Positions 1-13,700 of a DNA stretch of 64,000 nucleotides are shown piece by piece. Position numbers and translations under genes: made by a program. The DNA comes from Owenia fusiformis. Its lineage: Eukaryota > Annelida > Polychaeta > Sabellida > Oweniidae. Every line of letters begins with the position of its first letter. The first letter of the stretch is position 1. The notes beneath the pieces are model-generated. The model saw nothing but the letters and a program-made list of their open reading frames with translations, made no database searches and was not told the origin of the DNA. The stretch is taken from contig CAIIXF020000003.1 of the NCBI GenBank assembly GCA_903813345.2, positions 23,265,248 through 23,329,247 of the forward strand, read 5' to 3'.

Positions 1-217
1 AGTAAGTAGTTTTACTTATTATCAGACTGTGTAAGTATGGGATTTTACTTATAATTGGGCTGTGTAAAAAAAGGGTTTTTACTCAATATTGGGCTTTGCA
101 AGTAAGGGGCTTTACTCATAATTAGGGTGTGTTAGTCTAGCATGATATCCTGAATTTTTCTGTTATTAAGTATGGAAATACAATTGTAATAATAAAATGT
201 TCTTTTCTTAATTTCAG
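1..217. repeat. Intron end with about three degenerate ~35-bp tandem units
   Basis: The first 150 bases repeat a motif of the form gctgtgtaagta...ttttactcataattgg about three times with many differences. The stretch ends in an ordinary splice acceptor (atttcag at 211-217) for the exon that follows. I read it as the last intron of the left-edge plus-strand gene. Confidence 0.55.
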
Positions 218-365
218 AAATAAAGGTAGATGTTCAAATGGCGGAAAATGCACAGAAGAGACAATTGTACATTATGTATTTGTACACACAGACAGTGGGA
301 CTGGCTATGAATTTGCACCTATACACCTACCTGGATACTGCTCTTGTAAAAATACATTCAAATAA
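218..365 (+). CDS. Terminal exon of an unidentified cysteine-rich, probably secreted protein (5' part off window)
   Basis: An acceptor (ttcag at 213-217) opens a reading frame of 48 residues plus TAA. The first base completes a split codon. The peptide holds four cysteines: an RCSNGGKC start and a PIHLPGYCSC end. The closing pattern, aliphatic-LP-x-x-C-x-C near the C-terminus, is like the last strand of cystine-knot cytokine or growth-factor families (IL-17, Spaetzle/Trunk, noggin-like). That is only a resemblance and I do not name the gene. AATAAA at 361-366 overlaps the stop codon and could serve as the poly(A) signal, which would make the 3' UTR very short. The gene runs opposite to ANKRD27 and may lie inside an intron of it. 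An EGF-type domain is an alternative reading of the first half, but the cysteine spacing is incomplete. Confidence 0.6.
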
Positions 366-437
366 ATGGACAGAATTAACATTCAAGAGTGTATTTTATT
401 TTCTTCGATGACACACCTGCCATTGATAAAGATGAGG

Positions 438-648
438 CAGGACCGTAGCTAGGATTTGCAAAGGGGGGGGGGTTCAGTTTTCAAAAATTTCCAAGAGGGT
501 TCACATTTGACAATTTTTGCCCAAATATGGCTAAAATCACAAGAGAAGTGCTCAAAATTGTGAAAAACTGCATGATTTTGAAAGAAGTTTTGGCCAGGGG
601 GGGGGGGGCTTAGCCCGAACCCTGCGAACCCCCCTGGCTACGGGCCTG
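438..648. mobile_element. MITE with 16-bp terminal inverted repeats and 5-bp target duplication
   Basis: The left end CAGGACCGTAGCTAGG (438-453) is the near-perfect inverse of the right end CCTGGCTACGGGCCTG (633-648). TGAGG flanks both ends (433-437 and 649-653), a 5-bp target-site duplication. The interior has poly-G tracts at both sides and no reading frame, so it is a non-autonomous DNA element of 211 bp. A second, truncated copy lies at 17277-17320. Confidence 0.85.
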
Positions 649-653
649 TGAGG

Positions 654-1781
654 GTGTAACAGAATCAGAAACCAGCGGGTCACAAAATAAGAAATCATGG
701 GTATTATAAACAGTCATGGTTGAAACTGATTCAAAATTTGTCCAGCAAGATGTATTGAGGACCATCAGTATTTGACAACCTGTAACAATCGTAGATCACC
801 ATGTGAGCCAAAAAAGTACCATTGACAATGATGGGAGAGGAGCGGGAGGGTTGTTACAGGTACTAGGGTTGTCACAGGTGCTAGGTACCAAGGGGTCACA
901 AAATTGAAAATTATATAGATTATAAATACTTATTGGTAATATGAAATCCAAAGACTCTTGTTCTGCATGTTAACAAGGAATATGTATTAGAATACAACTA
1001 AATAGTAGATCCTGTTTGCTACAATGCCTACGATTTGTATATTCAGTAGGGACCTCAATTATTTTATAAACTGTGACACACATTCTTATATGAATCTTAA
1101 TGTACAATTGGAGTAGCAATGGAACACTTAAAACAATGTTGGAAACAGATGTATATTTTTATTTGAAAATAAATCTATAAATAATTAATTTTAAATGCAT
1201 TATATTTCATTTTGCATGGGATTTAAAAAGCACATGAAAGGCAAAGCTATTAAAATTATACTTTCTTGTCATCCGAGAAAACCCTCAGAGTTACTATGCT
1301 AGTCAAATGCCTAATAAATCAGTATATTACAAGTGATACATCAGAGTATAGAGCCCCATTCTGTTAAACTTCCTTATTAACAAGACAAACCCTAGTTTAG
1401 TAACAAGATGAAGGTCTCGTTTTTACTCAAAAAACGAAAGAAGTAGTTTTTGACATCTCCAATAAGAAGAATCTAATTTATAATACTTTGGGTCCATCAG
1501 TATATAACCTGTTTACCACTGTGAACTTTCCCCTTTGTCTAAATCTAAATTTCATTAGATTTTCCCACAATTGTACATGCAATTGTTTTTCCTTAACTAA
1601 TTCTTCTCTTGTTTTATGTTCAATGTTTTAGCCCTGTATTTTTAAACTGCACAGTGACATCTTTTTAAATGAAATAAAAACCTGACTGAAAAAAGTAGAA
1701 TGAACTAAACAGAAATGTTTCCACAATCATTAATTGTTCCCATACTATATTAACTTGTAAAATTGTTTTTAACAGACTTAC
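654..1781. other. Non-coding stretch left of the last visible ANKRD27 exon
   Basis: This is AT-rich sequence without exon-like frames on either strand. I looked on the minus strand for the next ANKRD27 exon (second ankyrin block) and saw none. If the ANKRD27 gene continues, this is intron. Confidence 0.6.
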
Positions 1782-4700
1782 CTTCTGCAATGGAATGCAT
1801 TTAGGACACTGACATAATGGATGGCAAAGTTCCCGCGTTGCATCAAAGCATTCATCATCAGAGTCCTCTATATCTGAATCTATATCCCACCCGAGATGAT
1901 ATTTCACCTGAAAGTAAATGTAGTATAGATGTCACTGGTGTAGTCAGGTAAATCATTTTAGCTTATCTTTGTTGAAATGAGACCGAAAGTTTTGTTTGAA
2001 TTATCTCTGTGTAAAGGTTTATAAACTGGATAATAATGACACTGAATTCCAAATATACAACAACACAAATCTTTACAACATGACGCCACCAATGGGTGAC
2101 CTCATCTGTATGTACTATTAGGTGATATCTGTTGCAGTTTTTGAGAAAACTGTCAGACGTACAAATAGATGGATGGACATATGGAGGCACCTAGGCCAAC
2201 AATATGGCCCCACACTATGTGATGGGGACAATGTTTCTATAATTTCCATGTTATCAAATTATATAATCACATAAAGCATAAATACCATTTCAATATCACC
2301 ATCAGCCACTGACTTCAGTAAAATCTCCTCTTTTCTACCAAAAGATGTCTCCCTGGGTTCACTTCCTGTTGATGGGTAGCTTTGAATTGACACATTGGAA
2401 AGACTAGATTCTGCACGGTCTTTGGGGGATGGCATCATATCTATGGATAAACTGGGTGACGTGCCCACCTGGAAAAATAGATGTCACTTGAACCATTATT
2501 ACCATTAGAAGAAGGCATTAACATGACAGAATGTCACCACCTAGTTACTCACAATATTATGAGTTCAAATCTTAAGTCAGATCTGAAAGCTGATCTTGAA
2601 AAAAACATAAGTCAATTTGAAGCATGTTGAGAAAGACATTTTTGACCTTGAGAAGGTAAGATTTCATATATGAAGTCAGTATTTGTTAATTTATTGGAAG
2701 TTGTAAGAATTTGTTACAGACACCGATGATAATAGACTGTCTCCTTTTGGCAAACACTATGACATTTTACTCCATTTTGAATTAACACCTTTTTTAAAGA
2801 AAATGGGGACCATTTTGAATCTGGAGGCAATCTTGCAAATTTCATCTTCATCAAACATTAGAAACCTATAAAGCATTTTTTATTTAAATATAACCAAAGT
2901 TGGTGAAGAAACATTCAAGTTTTATTGAAAAGAAACATTCAAGTTTTATCGAAAAGAAATATTCAAGTTTTATAGAAAAATGTCATTTGATGGAAAGTGA
3001 TTGCCAGTCATTTTAAATTAAGAAAATTATTTTGAAGAAAAGCTGTCAGGTGTTTGTCCTACATCTATTAATCTATTAAATAAATAAAAATATAAAAATA
3101 TATCAAACAAAAATTAATAAATGTTTTATTCTCCTAACATAAAATGACAAATTGATATTTATTTAGGACCATTAGCCATATGCCGCATTGTGCTACTTTT
3201 CAAAGACGTATTTTTATACGCTTTTAACGAGCCTGAAGATATTGACATTGGTCGATTTATATCTTCATGGGAGAGGTTCTCAGCCCCTAACATCCTTCTT
3301 CACCAGTACTTACCTCCGCCTCTATTGACGTCAAGCTCTTAATAACACAAAATGTCTAAAATATATTTTATCTAAAATATATATTCCCAGAGGATGTCTA
3401 TAAGGTATAACTGTTATATAATAGCAAAGTGTTTGTTTAATAGATCTTCCCAGAAGCTGTTCTTAAACAGAAACCAACTATAAATTTATCGTCATAGTGA
3501 TAGTCGTTAGGCTGCCATTTTGCCATTCTGTTTTCTGTTTTACATCTAAATTTTGACAAAAATGAGGGAAGTAACTTGCACTTAATAAATGTTATAAAAA
3601 CACAGACTAATATTATTTTTATGCTCATAAAAAATGCAATTATAAAAATCAATATTGAATTTCTCACATCATAAATTAATGGGAAATTAAGGAGAGTGGT
3701 CCAAATAAAATATGTTTAAAGGGTATAGGTAGCAAAATCTTTGTAAACCATTCATTCTTTAGATCCAGTGTTTCTATACTTTATATTTTTCTATGTTTTT
3801 ATGCTAGTGGTAATTAAGGACTCTTAAATGTTACTAAAATATCTACAGAATAAAATGAACAAAGCTACACCATTAAAATAAACTAAGAAAAAAATTATGA
3901 ATGACGCAAATGACTGATTGAATGAAGGTGAGGTAAAAAATACTTAATGTCTTGCCAAGTGCTATGGTATTACTATTTGTTTTATAGAACAATAGAAAAA
4001 TAATATTGTCAGATGTAAAATTATTCACATGATTGGTACCAAGTTCAAAAATAAGATATATACTGTAATAATCATGTTCAACATATTAAAACGATACTAT
4101 AGAAGTAGGGTGATTGATCTTTCTATACATTCTATCATAAACAAGACTTCTACAAGTTCATAGTTCTATAACATGTGAAAAATAAAGAGGTTCAATCTAC
4201 AGGGCAGATATAGACTGGGCATTGCTAGGCTACTTTAAAGACATGCAAAATGTCAACACCTAACATTTGTTACAGATGCCAACCGCCAAATGCCGAGACT
4301 ATAACAATATGTCACCACTTGTGGTGGTGACATAATAAGCAGCAGATGTTTTCTTAAAGTTTCAACAAATTTTATGTCTGGTATGATTTCTATCCAAAAT
4401 AGCAATGCAGCTGATCTCTTAAGTCATTTTTACCAACTATCCATACATTGGATATTTAGCAATGATCTTTCCAGCATTTAAGCAAGTGGGCGCAGCACCC
4501 ACCTGAAATTTAGGAAATAGGCTTGCACCCACCTGAAAATCCATTTTCACCCACTTCAAAATGAGAAAAAATTATGAAAAATGGGCATATTTTGACCAAT
4601 TTTGGTCTGAATTGTGAAAATGAGAATTTTGCCCCCACTTGAGAAAATATCCTGTGGAGATCACTGTTTATGGTATGGTATATTGTGCATATAAATATCT

Positions 4701-7700
4701 AAAAATATGTTCTACGGATAATGGCTATTATATGTATTGTTTAATTAAGTAGGTGTCTCTGTATGTTTTCTGATTGGTCCAAACACCTACCTCAATCTGT
4801 ACATTAGAAAAGCTGAATCTCCGCTCGTCAATCTTAACAGAGGCTCGCTGTAGCAATCTCTGGACGTTAGCATTGTGAGCACATGTCACTGGTGTTTGCT
4901 TGCGACGATTCCGTGCTTCAACTGATGCTCCATGTTCAAGCAGCAGTTCTAAGATACTTTCTGAAGATATAAAAAAAAGGAATAGGTCAATATGTGAACA
5001 GAATAGTATGAAAACACAATAATATTAAAGTATAACAAGTTAGAACATGGTACATATACAAAAACAAGACACTCAAACATAAATATCACACTTTGAAGAG
5101 TAAAAGAACCACCATGTAATTTATCCAAGGTGCCTTTAACATTAGTCTGATACTGCATCTGTAAAAGTTTCAATGGACAAGCAGTTTTCCTGGAACTTTG
5201 ATGACAAGATATATTTGGCATCCAACCACCCAACACACACACCCACCCACCACCTTACCGGGCCTGTTCTAGGGGTATTAGTGCTAGTTTAGAAGGCATT
5301 TATATTACTATATTGACCTGAGCAATATGTGACACCATAGTGGCGGACCATTTTGCCAGTCAACAATGCATTAAGACCTATATTCGGCCCTCGGCCAATA
5401 TTTCACTATATTGCCATTCGAAATGACATTATTGTCCTGTTCTTTTGCCAATCTGGGTTAACCAAAAATGTAGTATACTCAAACAATAAGATTTAACATT
5501 CACAGAACCATCCTCCTTAAACATTTTCCTCTGATTCATTATTACGACAAACGATATAATGAAGTGACAGAGAATTTCAACTGAAGTATATATATACTAC
5601 ATACAAACACTGTATTTTTTCAACATTGAGCTTCAAGTTCTATTGACCAGTTTAAATAAACATCCTCTTGGCATATTTAATATTTAATAAGATGATTGAA
5701 TACTACAAGATAATCCCCGAAGGAAACATGAACAAACAAATCTGCTAATCCAGAATACAAAAGACATGTCAGCCCTCATCTTAAAACAGCAAAATCTCGT
5801 TAGAATTATCAGGAAAAATCTTGTAAATAAAAATCACCTTTGGCAGGTTAATGATACAATAACCAATATTTAAAAGATATATCTCTTACCATTGTTATTT
5901 ATCGGAATTTTTTTCCCTCTCAATGAAATGACTGACTGTCTAGAATTTCTGAACGATACAGAGGGTTAGCTAATACCTATGTATTTTATAACTTGCTAAT
6001 TCTTAGCATCTTTACTCTATTTCATATTCAAAATGTGACAATTGTGACATATTACACGTAAGTAACTGAAATCCCAGATTAGGCCATGCCTGTTGGTGCT
6101 GTCAATGGACATTAATTACGAAGAATTATTTTGTGATGCATTGTCAGATTTGAAAACGATACAAGACAAGATAATAATTCACATTCGCTTAATACCTTGG
6201 AGTCTCTGGAGATTAAACGAAAGTATTTATCATATCTAAATGTTAACTAGAAAATGGCAACTGAAGGAGTAGCAAATCCCAATAAGGAGTATATTACTAA
6301 ATCTGAGTTATCTCAAATCAGAATTTGTAGCTATAAAATACAGTATATATAATTAGGTACTCTTAAATAAAAATAGTCTCGTAAAGCGTTTTAAGACTAA
6401 TTTGATTTATTTGTATAGTGACAAGGGATCTGGGTGGTTTACAAAGGCACAAAACTGCAATCATGATGAAAACCTGAATCTGGGTGAAACCCTTCAGCGC
6501 TTTCTTAAAAACGGATCATGTTATTCCAGTAACTTTATATTCAGCCTACATTCTTCAAATAACTTTTCTTTTGGTACATCATAAAACAGCCCTGGGATTA
6601 AGATTACTAAATGTGACTCCATACAAGCGGTTACAAAAGTGTAACAAATGTTACAGATGTCATTGCCGACCAAACCCACTAAAAACCAGTTCCAAAAAGT
6701 GGTGACTATAACAATATGTGAGAGAATATAAAAAAGTTTATATTTTTGGAATATGACAAAAAAGTTTTACTGTATGAAAAATGGCGACAGATTCGGGTAT
6801 TTCAGGAATTCAAGGAGTAAGGTTTTGTTTGTTTCTTTAACTTACTATATCCCGAAGGGCTATACTTCCTTTGTAATATATTTGGAAAAAAACTTTCCGG
6901 TATGAAACATATTCCAATAATGTAACTACTCAGGTATTCCCCCTGGGGAGCAACAAAAGACATTTTACGTAACAAAGCAAACATAACACACCTCAGGACA
7001 GATAGGTATTTTAATCCCTACTCCTATTGTCCTTATAGTCTTAAGATCGTATGATAAATACTTATGCTATACACACATGTTGTTTTATTCTCTTTGAATA
7101 TCAAGACCCCTGAAGGCTTATGTCTTGCCTTTCAAAGTGGATTATACTTCATCCTCGAAGTAAAAAACTAAGAAAATAGTCTCCAATGACTTTTTAATGG
7201 AAACTGGTATAACATTTTTTACTTAAGGGGGTAAGGTAAGGAATTTAGATAAACAAGGTATTCCGAGATAGAAAGAATTTTAAATATTCACAGAAATAAA
7301 TTACTAACGGAACCAATGACTTTTCTGTTCTGAATTACCAATAAAATCGTTAACACTTCAAAATACCAGAAATTACGTCATAAGTATACAATTTCAAAAT
7401 TTTCCAAGGGGCTTCTCAACCAAATTGATTTTTGGAATCTATACTATTCTGAATTTCTTGATCATAATCAGGCAAACAATTATATGCCAGTAACTAGGAA
7501 GCAAACCTTTAGTCGCAGGGTAGATTTTCAAGGGATTTATTCAACATAAGACGAAGGATAAATTGCTTTATAATTCCACAGAATGGCACACGACAAATCT
7601 TGATTAGCAGTTTACGTATCAAATGTATAATTATGTATCATTAACATTTGTGGTCAATCCCATGACAAAGTGGACCTGCCATAATTGGACTAACTGGACA

Positions 7701-10700
7701 TTATGATGACAGATTGGTCTCAAATGGATGATGAATGATACACAACTGAGAAACATACCAACATGATTTCTTAATCACTGACAAATACAATCGCTCGGGA
7801 AACATTGGAATCAAACAATTGATGCACATGTTAAGATGGCTAAATGGAAAAAAGAAACAAATAATGGACAGTGATAAGAAAAAACATTTTTTTAAAAATA
7901 ATAAAAAGTGATATTGATATTTGATATTAACGACAAAACAAGATGAAAGTGGGAGGCATATACGTTCTGCTACATGTACATGTGGTATACACCATACAAC
8001 AAGCTGGATTCTTTAAATTGATACAGAATGACCATAAATTGCCCGGTTACATCATACAACAAAAGATGGTCGACTCCAAGGCTGAATGTGCCCAGTTATG
8101 TATCACACGCAACTGTTTCTCATTTAATATTGACAATGATAACATGAATGAGAAACTCTGTGAAGTAAACTCCGAGAGCCTACAGTTTCAAGGGACATCG
8201 TTGACGCCCCAAACTGGTTCAGACCACTACCAAAAGGTAATATCTTATAGCTTAATAACTTATTCATAAAAATATAAACTACACGAGTTAGTGTTTTGAA
8301 TTTTTGAAAATGCTAGGAGGGATACATTTCAAAACCAAACAAATTCAGGAATATTTTAGAGAAATTATTTGTGTTCTGTAGATACACTTATATTGATGCC
8401 ACTTAATTTGATGGATTTGCTCAATGTAAAATATTTGCGGCTATCTCATTTGGCGGATTTAGGACTAAAGTTTAATTTTTGTCTATGTTTATGTCATTAG
8501 GAAAGGTATTTACGAAGATATTTTCTGTATTTCTTTTGGAATAATGTAGAATTGATGACACATTGACAGGAAAAGGGGCCTCAGAAGTATAATTTCTGAA
8601 GTGCATTGGACAAAAATTCCAAACAGAAAGAATTGGTATCGATATGGTGAACTTTTTGAACACATGTTTCTCTTAAACATGTCATCAAAAAATTCTAAAA
8701 ATTTTACACATCGTCAATTTAATGGTCATCATTTGAATGGAATTTGAAAAAATATATATACTTTTCTCTATATTGTTTTAGAAAACACAACAAACACTTC
8801 TTTTGTTCTTGGTATCATATGTTCAGACTGAAATGAAACATCTTTCCGAACCTCATTGGAACAAAACGAAATAAACACAACATGTTTAGGTCTCTCAATA
8901 TTGTAATTGAACAACGGAAATTTTGGTTGATTTTAAAAAAGTATCTTGTTAATGAAATAAAAGGTTTATCTTGATTTTTTATCTATTTTGGGGGTTTTCG
9001 TTTTAATTTTTTGAATACTTTTTTAAAATCAACCCAAAATTCCTTTGTATAACTTTAATATTGAGAGGTCTAAAAAAATGTTGTATATGCTATTTTGTTC
9101 CAACAAGGTTCGGAAAGACATTTTATTTCATTTTCAAGAATTGGTAGAAAGGAGCAAAAACAATTAGACTTAAAAAACAAAAAACAGTTATCTAAAATAT
9201 ATCTAAATAATTTTTGCATGAAACTGTTGTCAATCAGTCAACATTACATAAAGGACCATGTTTTTTACAGAATGTTTTCAATAATTGGTTTAAGAAAAAA
9301 ACATTGTTAAATTCAGTTCACCATATCGATACCTATCCTTTGAATGATTTTTAATTTGGCAGATTTTATGAACCCACCAATCGGTCAAATTAAAATGGGA
9401 GCCAAATTAAGTGTATCTACAGTATTTGTGATTCCAAATTTTCACTGTTGCCTTTAATATTATATTCCTAGTGAATTCCTAGTGAATATTATATTCCTAG
9501 TGAAATTAAAAAGTTATTTCAAAAGATAAAACCAGATTTTTGAATATGGGGAACGTTTTAATTTCAAATCTTATTTTTGATTCAAATACTGCTAATTAAC
9601 ACTATTTTAAGCTGTCCATATTATGGTATCTAAAACATATGATAGGCCTGTTCAATACTAAGTCATTGAATGATTTGAAGTGTAATACAGGATATATTAT
9701 GCTCAGGAAAGAAGTCAAAAGAATATGGAGATCACAAAATTTATCCTATATTGCACTTCAAATCATTCTATAACGTTTTTATCATGTGATCTAAGGCTAA
9801 TACATTTTATTTAATAAATAATCCCTAGGAAATATTCTGTATTCTCTGTATTGCTACGGAGATGATCAATGGGGACAATCTCAGTGGCAATACAGATTGG
9901 TACAGCACAAGAATTGACCTATCAGAGGGGTTCATTTCACAGATCATATAATAATATAAGTTATTGAATGATTTGAGTGAAGCATTATATTTTCTGTATT
10001 TCACGAGAAATCATTAAATATCAATAAAGTTTTTATTTTCAATTTCACTAGCTTAAGTGCAGCGAATCGTTTTTTCAACTCTTCATCTGCCATGCTGAGT
10101 TCATGAAAACAATGTACATGTTTCAAATTGCTCTCTTATATTCATGGGTGCATGTTTTTATCCTAAAAATGATTAATTGTCACGATTACAGTATCATTTC
10201 CTGATACTTAAATCAGTTATTTTTAGCCCGATTTATAGCAAAATGCAATGATTGGCACGCATTGTTGTAAACCAATCACCATTGATTTTTCCAGTAACAG
10301 TCATATCCTGGATGGAAATCTGGGCCGTGAGATACCATTGGGATACAGAATCCATATCCCTACGGTGACATCATTTTCACTCTGTATCCCACGCTAAGTT
10401 GAGAGTGCGTGTAAATACAGAATATATTTAAGTCACATGGACCAATCAGGTTGCAGGGAATTTCACCATCATGGAATAAAATGAGGCCTTTGATTTGTAG
10501 CATTATTCAAATGGCCTTTGATTATATTTGTATTCTCATTTAATTCAACATGCCCTTTGATTAATATTTTTGTAGCCTTGTTCAATACAATATGGCCCTT
10601 TAGCACCTCATGAAATACAGACTTTCTCGGGCAAAATATTTTCTGTATTTCACTCAAATCATTGAATAAGTTATAATGTTATACTTGTAGGTTCCTGATA

Positions 10701-13700
10701 TATTCAATGTGCATGCAGTGTGGTACCATGGTAATACAGGTAACATATATGCCCTTACTGATGATAGAATTGTCTACATCTATGCAGATGAAAACTCCCT
10801 ACATAAGCCTCCCATGCAGGTGACAGACCTTGACAATATGCTCCCCAGTCTGACGACCAATGAGATCCATGATATTCAGTTCATGTATGCACCAACAATA
10901 AACTTCACCAGGGTGTTCGAAGGTAAGGAATAAAAATGCATTTCTCATCCATTCTTTCATCTTATGAAAGTCAACTGACTTTACATCACTATTTTCTAAC
11001 TTTCCAAAGAATAATTTGATCTTATTTGATGTTTGAAGGTTTTTCAATTTCATTTTTTTTTATATATTTCTATTATTTCTTATTATTTTAAATTTTTACT
11101 TATTCATATTTTATTCAATTTTGATGAAGTTATTCACATGTTATTTCTTATATATCAGAGTTTGAATGTTAAGAAATCATTAGCTACTAAAATGAGTAAT
11201 TTTTCATTTTAAGAGTGTTGACAAAGCTGAACTCTTGTTAAGGGTATTTCCAGTTTGGGTCAAGAGGGGTCCGGTGGTTCTCTTTGAATTAGCTCACATT
11301 GCAGAAAAGTAAAAGAATAGAAAAATAATATTTAGTCTTGCCTCAAGACAGTGTAACCCCCCCCCCTGTACTTCACCTTCTGTTGTGTTTGGAAGGTGAC
11401 GTACACGAGGGGCAGGGGGAGGGGTACGCAGTCTTGAGCCAAGACTAAAAAATTCTTATTTATTGAAAAACCCTGTAAAGTAATTCCTAATATGCCTGGG
11501 ATAATTATGAAACTATGAGAAAGTCAACTTTCTTAAGGATCAATAGCCTGGTCCCGGATAAAAAGAGTCGTAGGTTCATTCGCTACTTAAGGGACCAATC
11601 ACTTTTCAGTCCTTAGCACAGGATTACATTCTGTGTTTTCATTAACTACCCAGCCTATAGGAATATAAGTTTCTACATCCAGGTTTAAAAAGATCCAATG
11701 CCTATTAGCTTATAAAGATCAAGATGAAATCAATAGGAAATAAAGTCTCACAGACAAAACATAATTCACCTTTCAAAGCAAGCATCCTGAGGGGCCACTT
11801 GAGTTGCAAATGACGCGGGTAATTATACAAGATATAAAACTCTCGCAAAATCACAAAGAATACAACATTTCTAATTTGCAGATGCATAAATTATTTTAAA
11901 TAATAATGTAAATGACAGTTATTTGGTACTGGATATCTAAAATTTTTCCCGTTTAGAAAAAGATTCATTCATTACTTTTGATTCAATCTAACAATAAAGA
12001 TCTAATTGTAATTAGAGGAAATTCTGGAGAGGAAAGGATCAAATTCAAAATCAATCAAAACATGCCGAGCTTTAAAACCTGCAGGAAATATTGAATTTCC
12101 ATTCCTTTTAGTTAGAAAATATTCTATTTTCTTATGAAAACAAACAAAGGGAAACATCAATAATAATCCATATAAGGCAATCTCCAGTTAGTTTCAAATG
12201 TTGCATGTAATTAGACAACCATATAAGGCGATCTCCTGTTAGGTAAAAACAGTACATGAAATTCGATGATTGAATCTCAAAAATAGGAATAAATAAATCC
12301 GACTAAAATGCAAGCAATAATAAATGTAATTTCCAAAACATGTATTTTTGTGTTTGAGTCACCTTCGTATTAATTAGAAGAAAATAATTTCTGTTCGGCC
12401 ATTTAACCTTATGAAAATAGAACAGTATTTGTAGGCTGAGTATTTTGCATCATATTTTCACTTGGATATTAATGAAAAATGACGAGGTTTGTAATGCTAA
12501 ATATAGAAACGGTTTTACACGGGGTTGAAAATTGTTTTCACAAGTGAGAGGTTATAAAAAACTGGTATTGGATATATGGCGGTAAAGCATCGCTCAAGCG
12601 GTGTAGCATATACATGTAGTTGAATTATGGCATCCACGTATGATTTACGAATAAAGGGTCATACTCCAAAGTTTCCATTATGTGTAAGGCTTATCAAGTT
12701 CAAATATCTAAGCATTACGTCAATTATAAAGTAGTTTAATTCGACGAAAACCCAAAATATCGAAATCGACACTTTCCGTCCACCATCTTAGATGAGAAGG
12801 TAACGGCTGTTACCGCATCTTGATACTGACCAGTGAGATTGTTAATACTGTTGATCAATGCCATTTAATAAATTTCAAACTGTTCAACTCCAGAACAAAT
12901 TACAATTTGAATTTCACAGATTCATACCTGTATAGACTGTAGTTAAAATGGTTAAAACCCTTTGCGTTTTAAAGAAATTAGACACTTAAAATGCTTCATT
13001 TAACATAATACGTTGATTTCCATAATTTTTGTATTCTTGTTTTGTTGTATTAATTTGACAGTGTTTGTATACTGATTTGTGCATGCTTACATAATATTAT
13101 CTCTGCATGAGACTTCTATTTAGACATTAGTTCTAAATAAATGATTAATTACTTTTTACTTAGCATTTCTTTTCAGTTGATGTGAAGAAACAACCAAATC
13201 TTCATGAATTTTTAATAACATTAAATAATCTGGAATTGATATATGTTCCAGGTGCAAACATCTGGCTCTACGAGAAAGACCTCCCAAAGACGTCACCGAA
13301 CTATTTCCCAAAAGCCGCAAGCTTTGTTTACGGAGTTGGCATTCCAGCTGCCCCAGATGCTGTATTCATGACGGCAAGTGCATATTTCGTGAAGGACAAC
13401 ATCATTTTCATATCAAACGGAAGCGTCATTGACAGCTATGACATCACAGACCCTAATCCTACAAAAGAGTTCCAGAATGTCCCGGTGATTAATGGTATCA
13501 CCTCGGCAACAGAAACAGGAACGACAGGAGTGTTTTTGTTTTTTGAGAACAGTGCATTTATCAGATACGACACGGCAACTAAACTGTACACGAAATCACG
13601 CTTACATGGCCCACAGTGATTTATATCAAACATATGTTGAACATTATAGACAAATTATTAGAAAAAGGACAATGCCCATATATACTTGCAATCTGCAACC

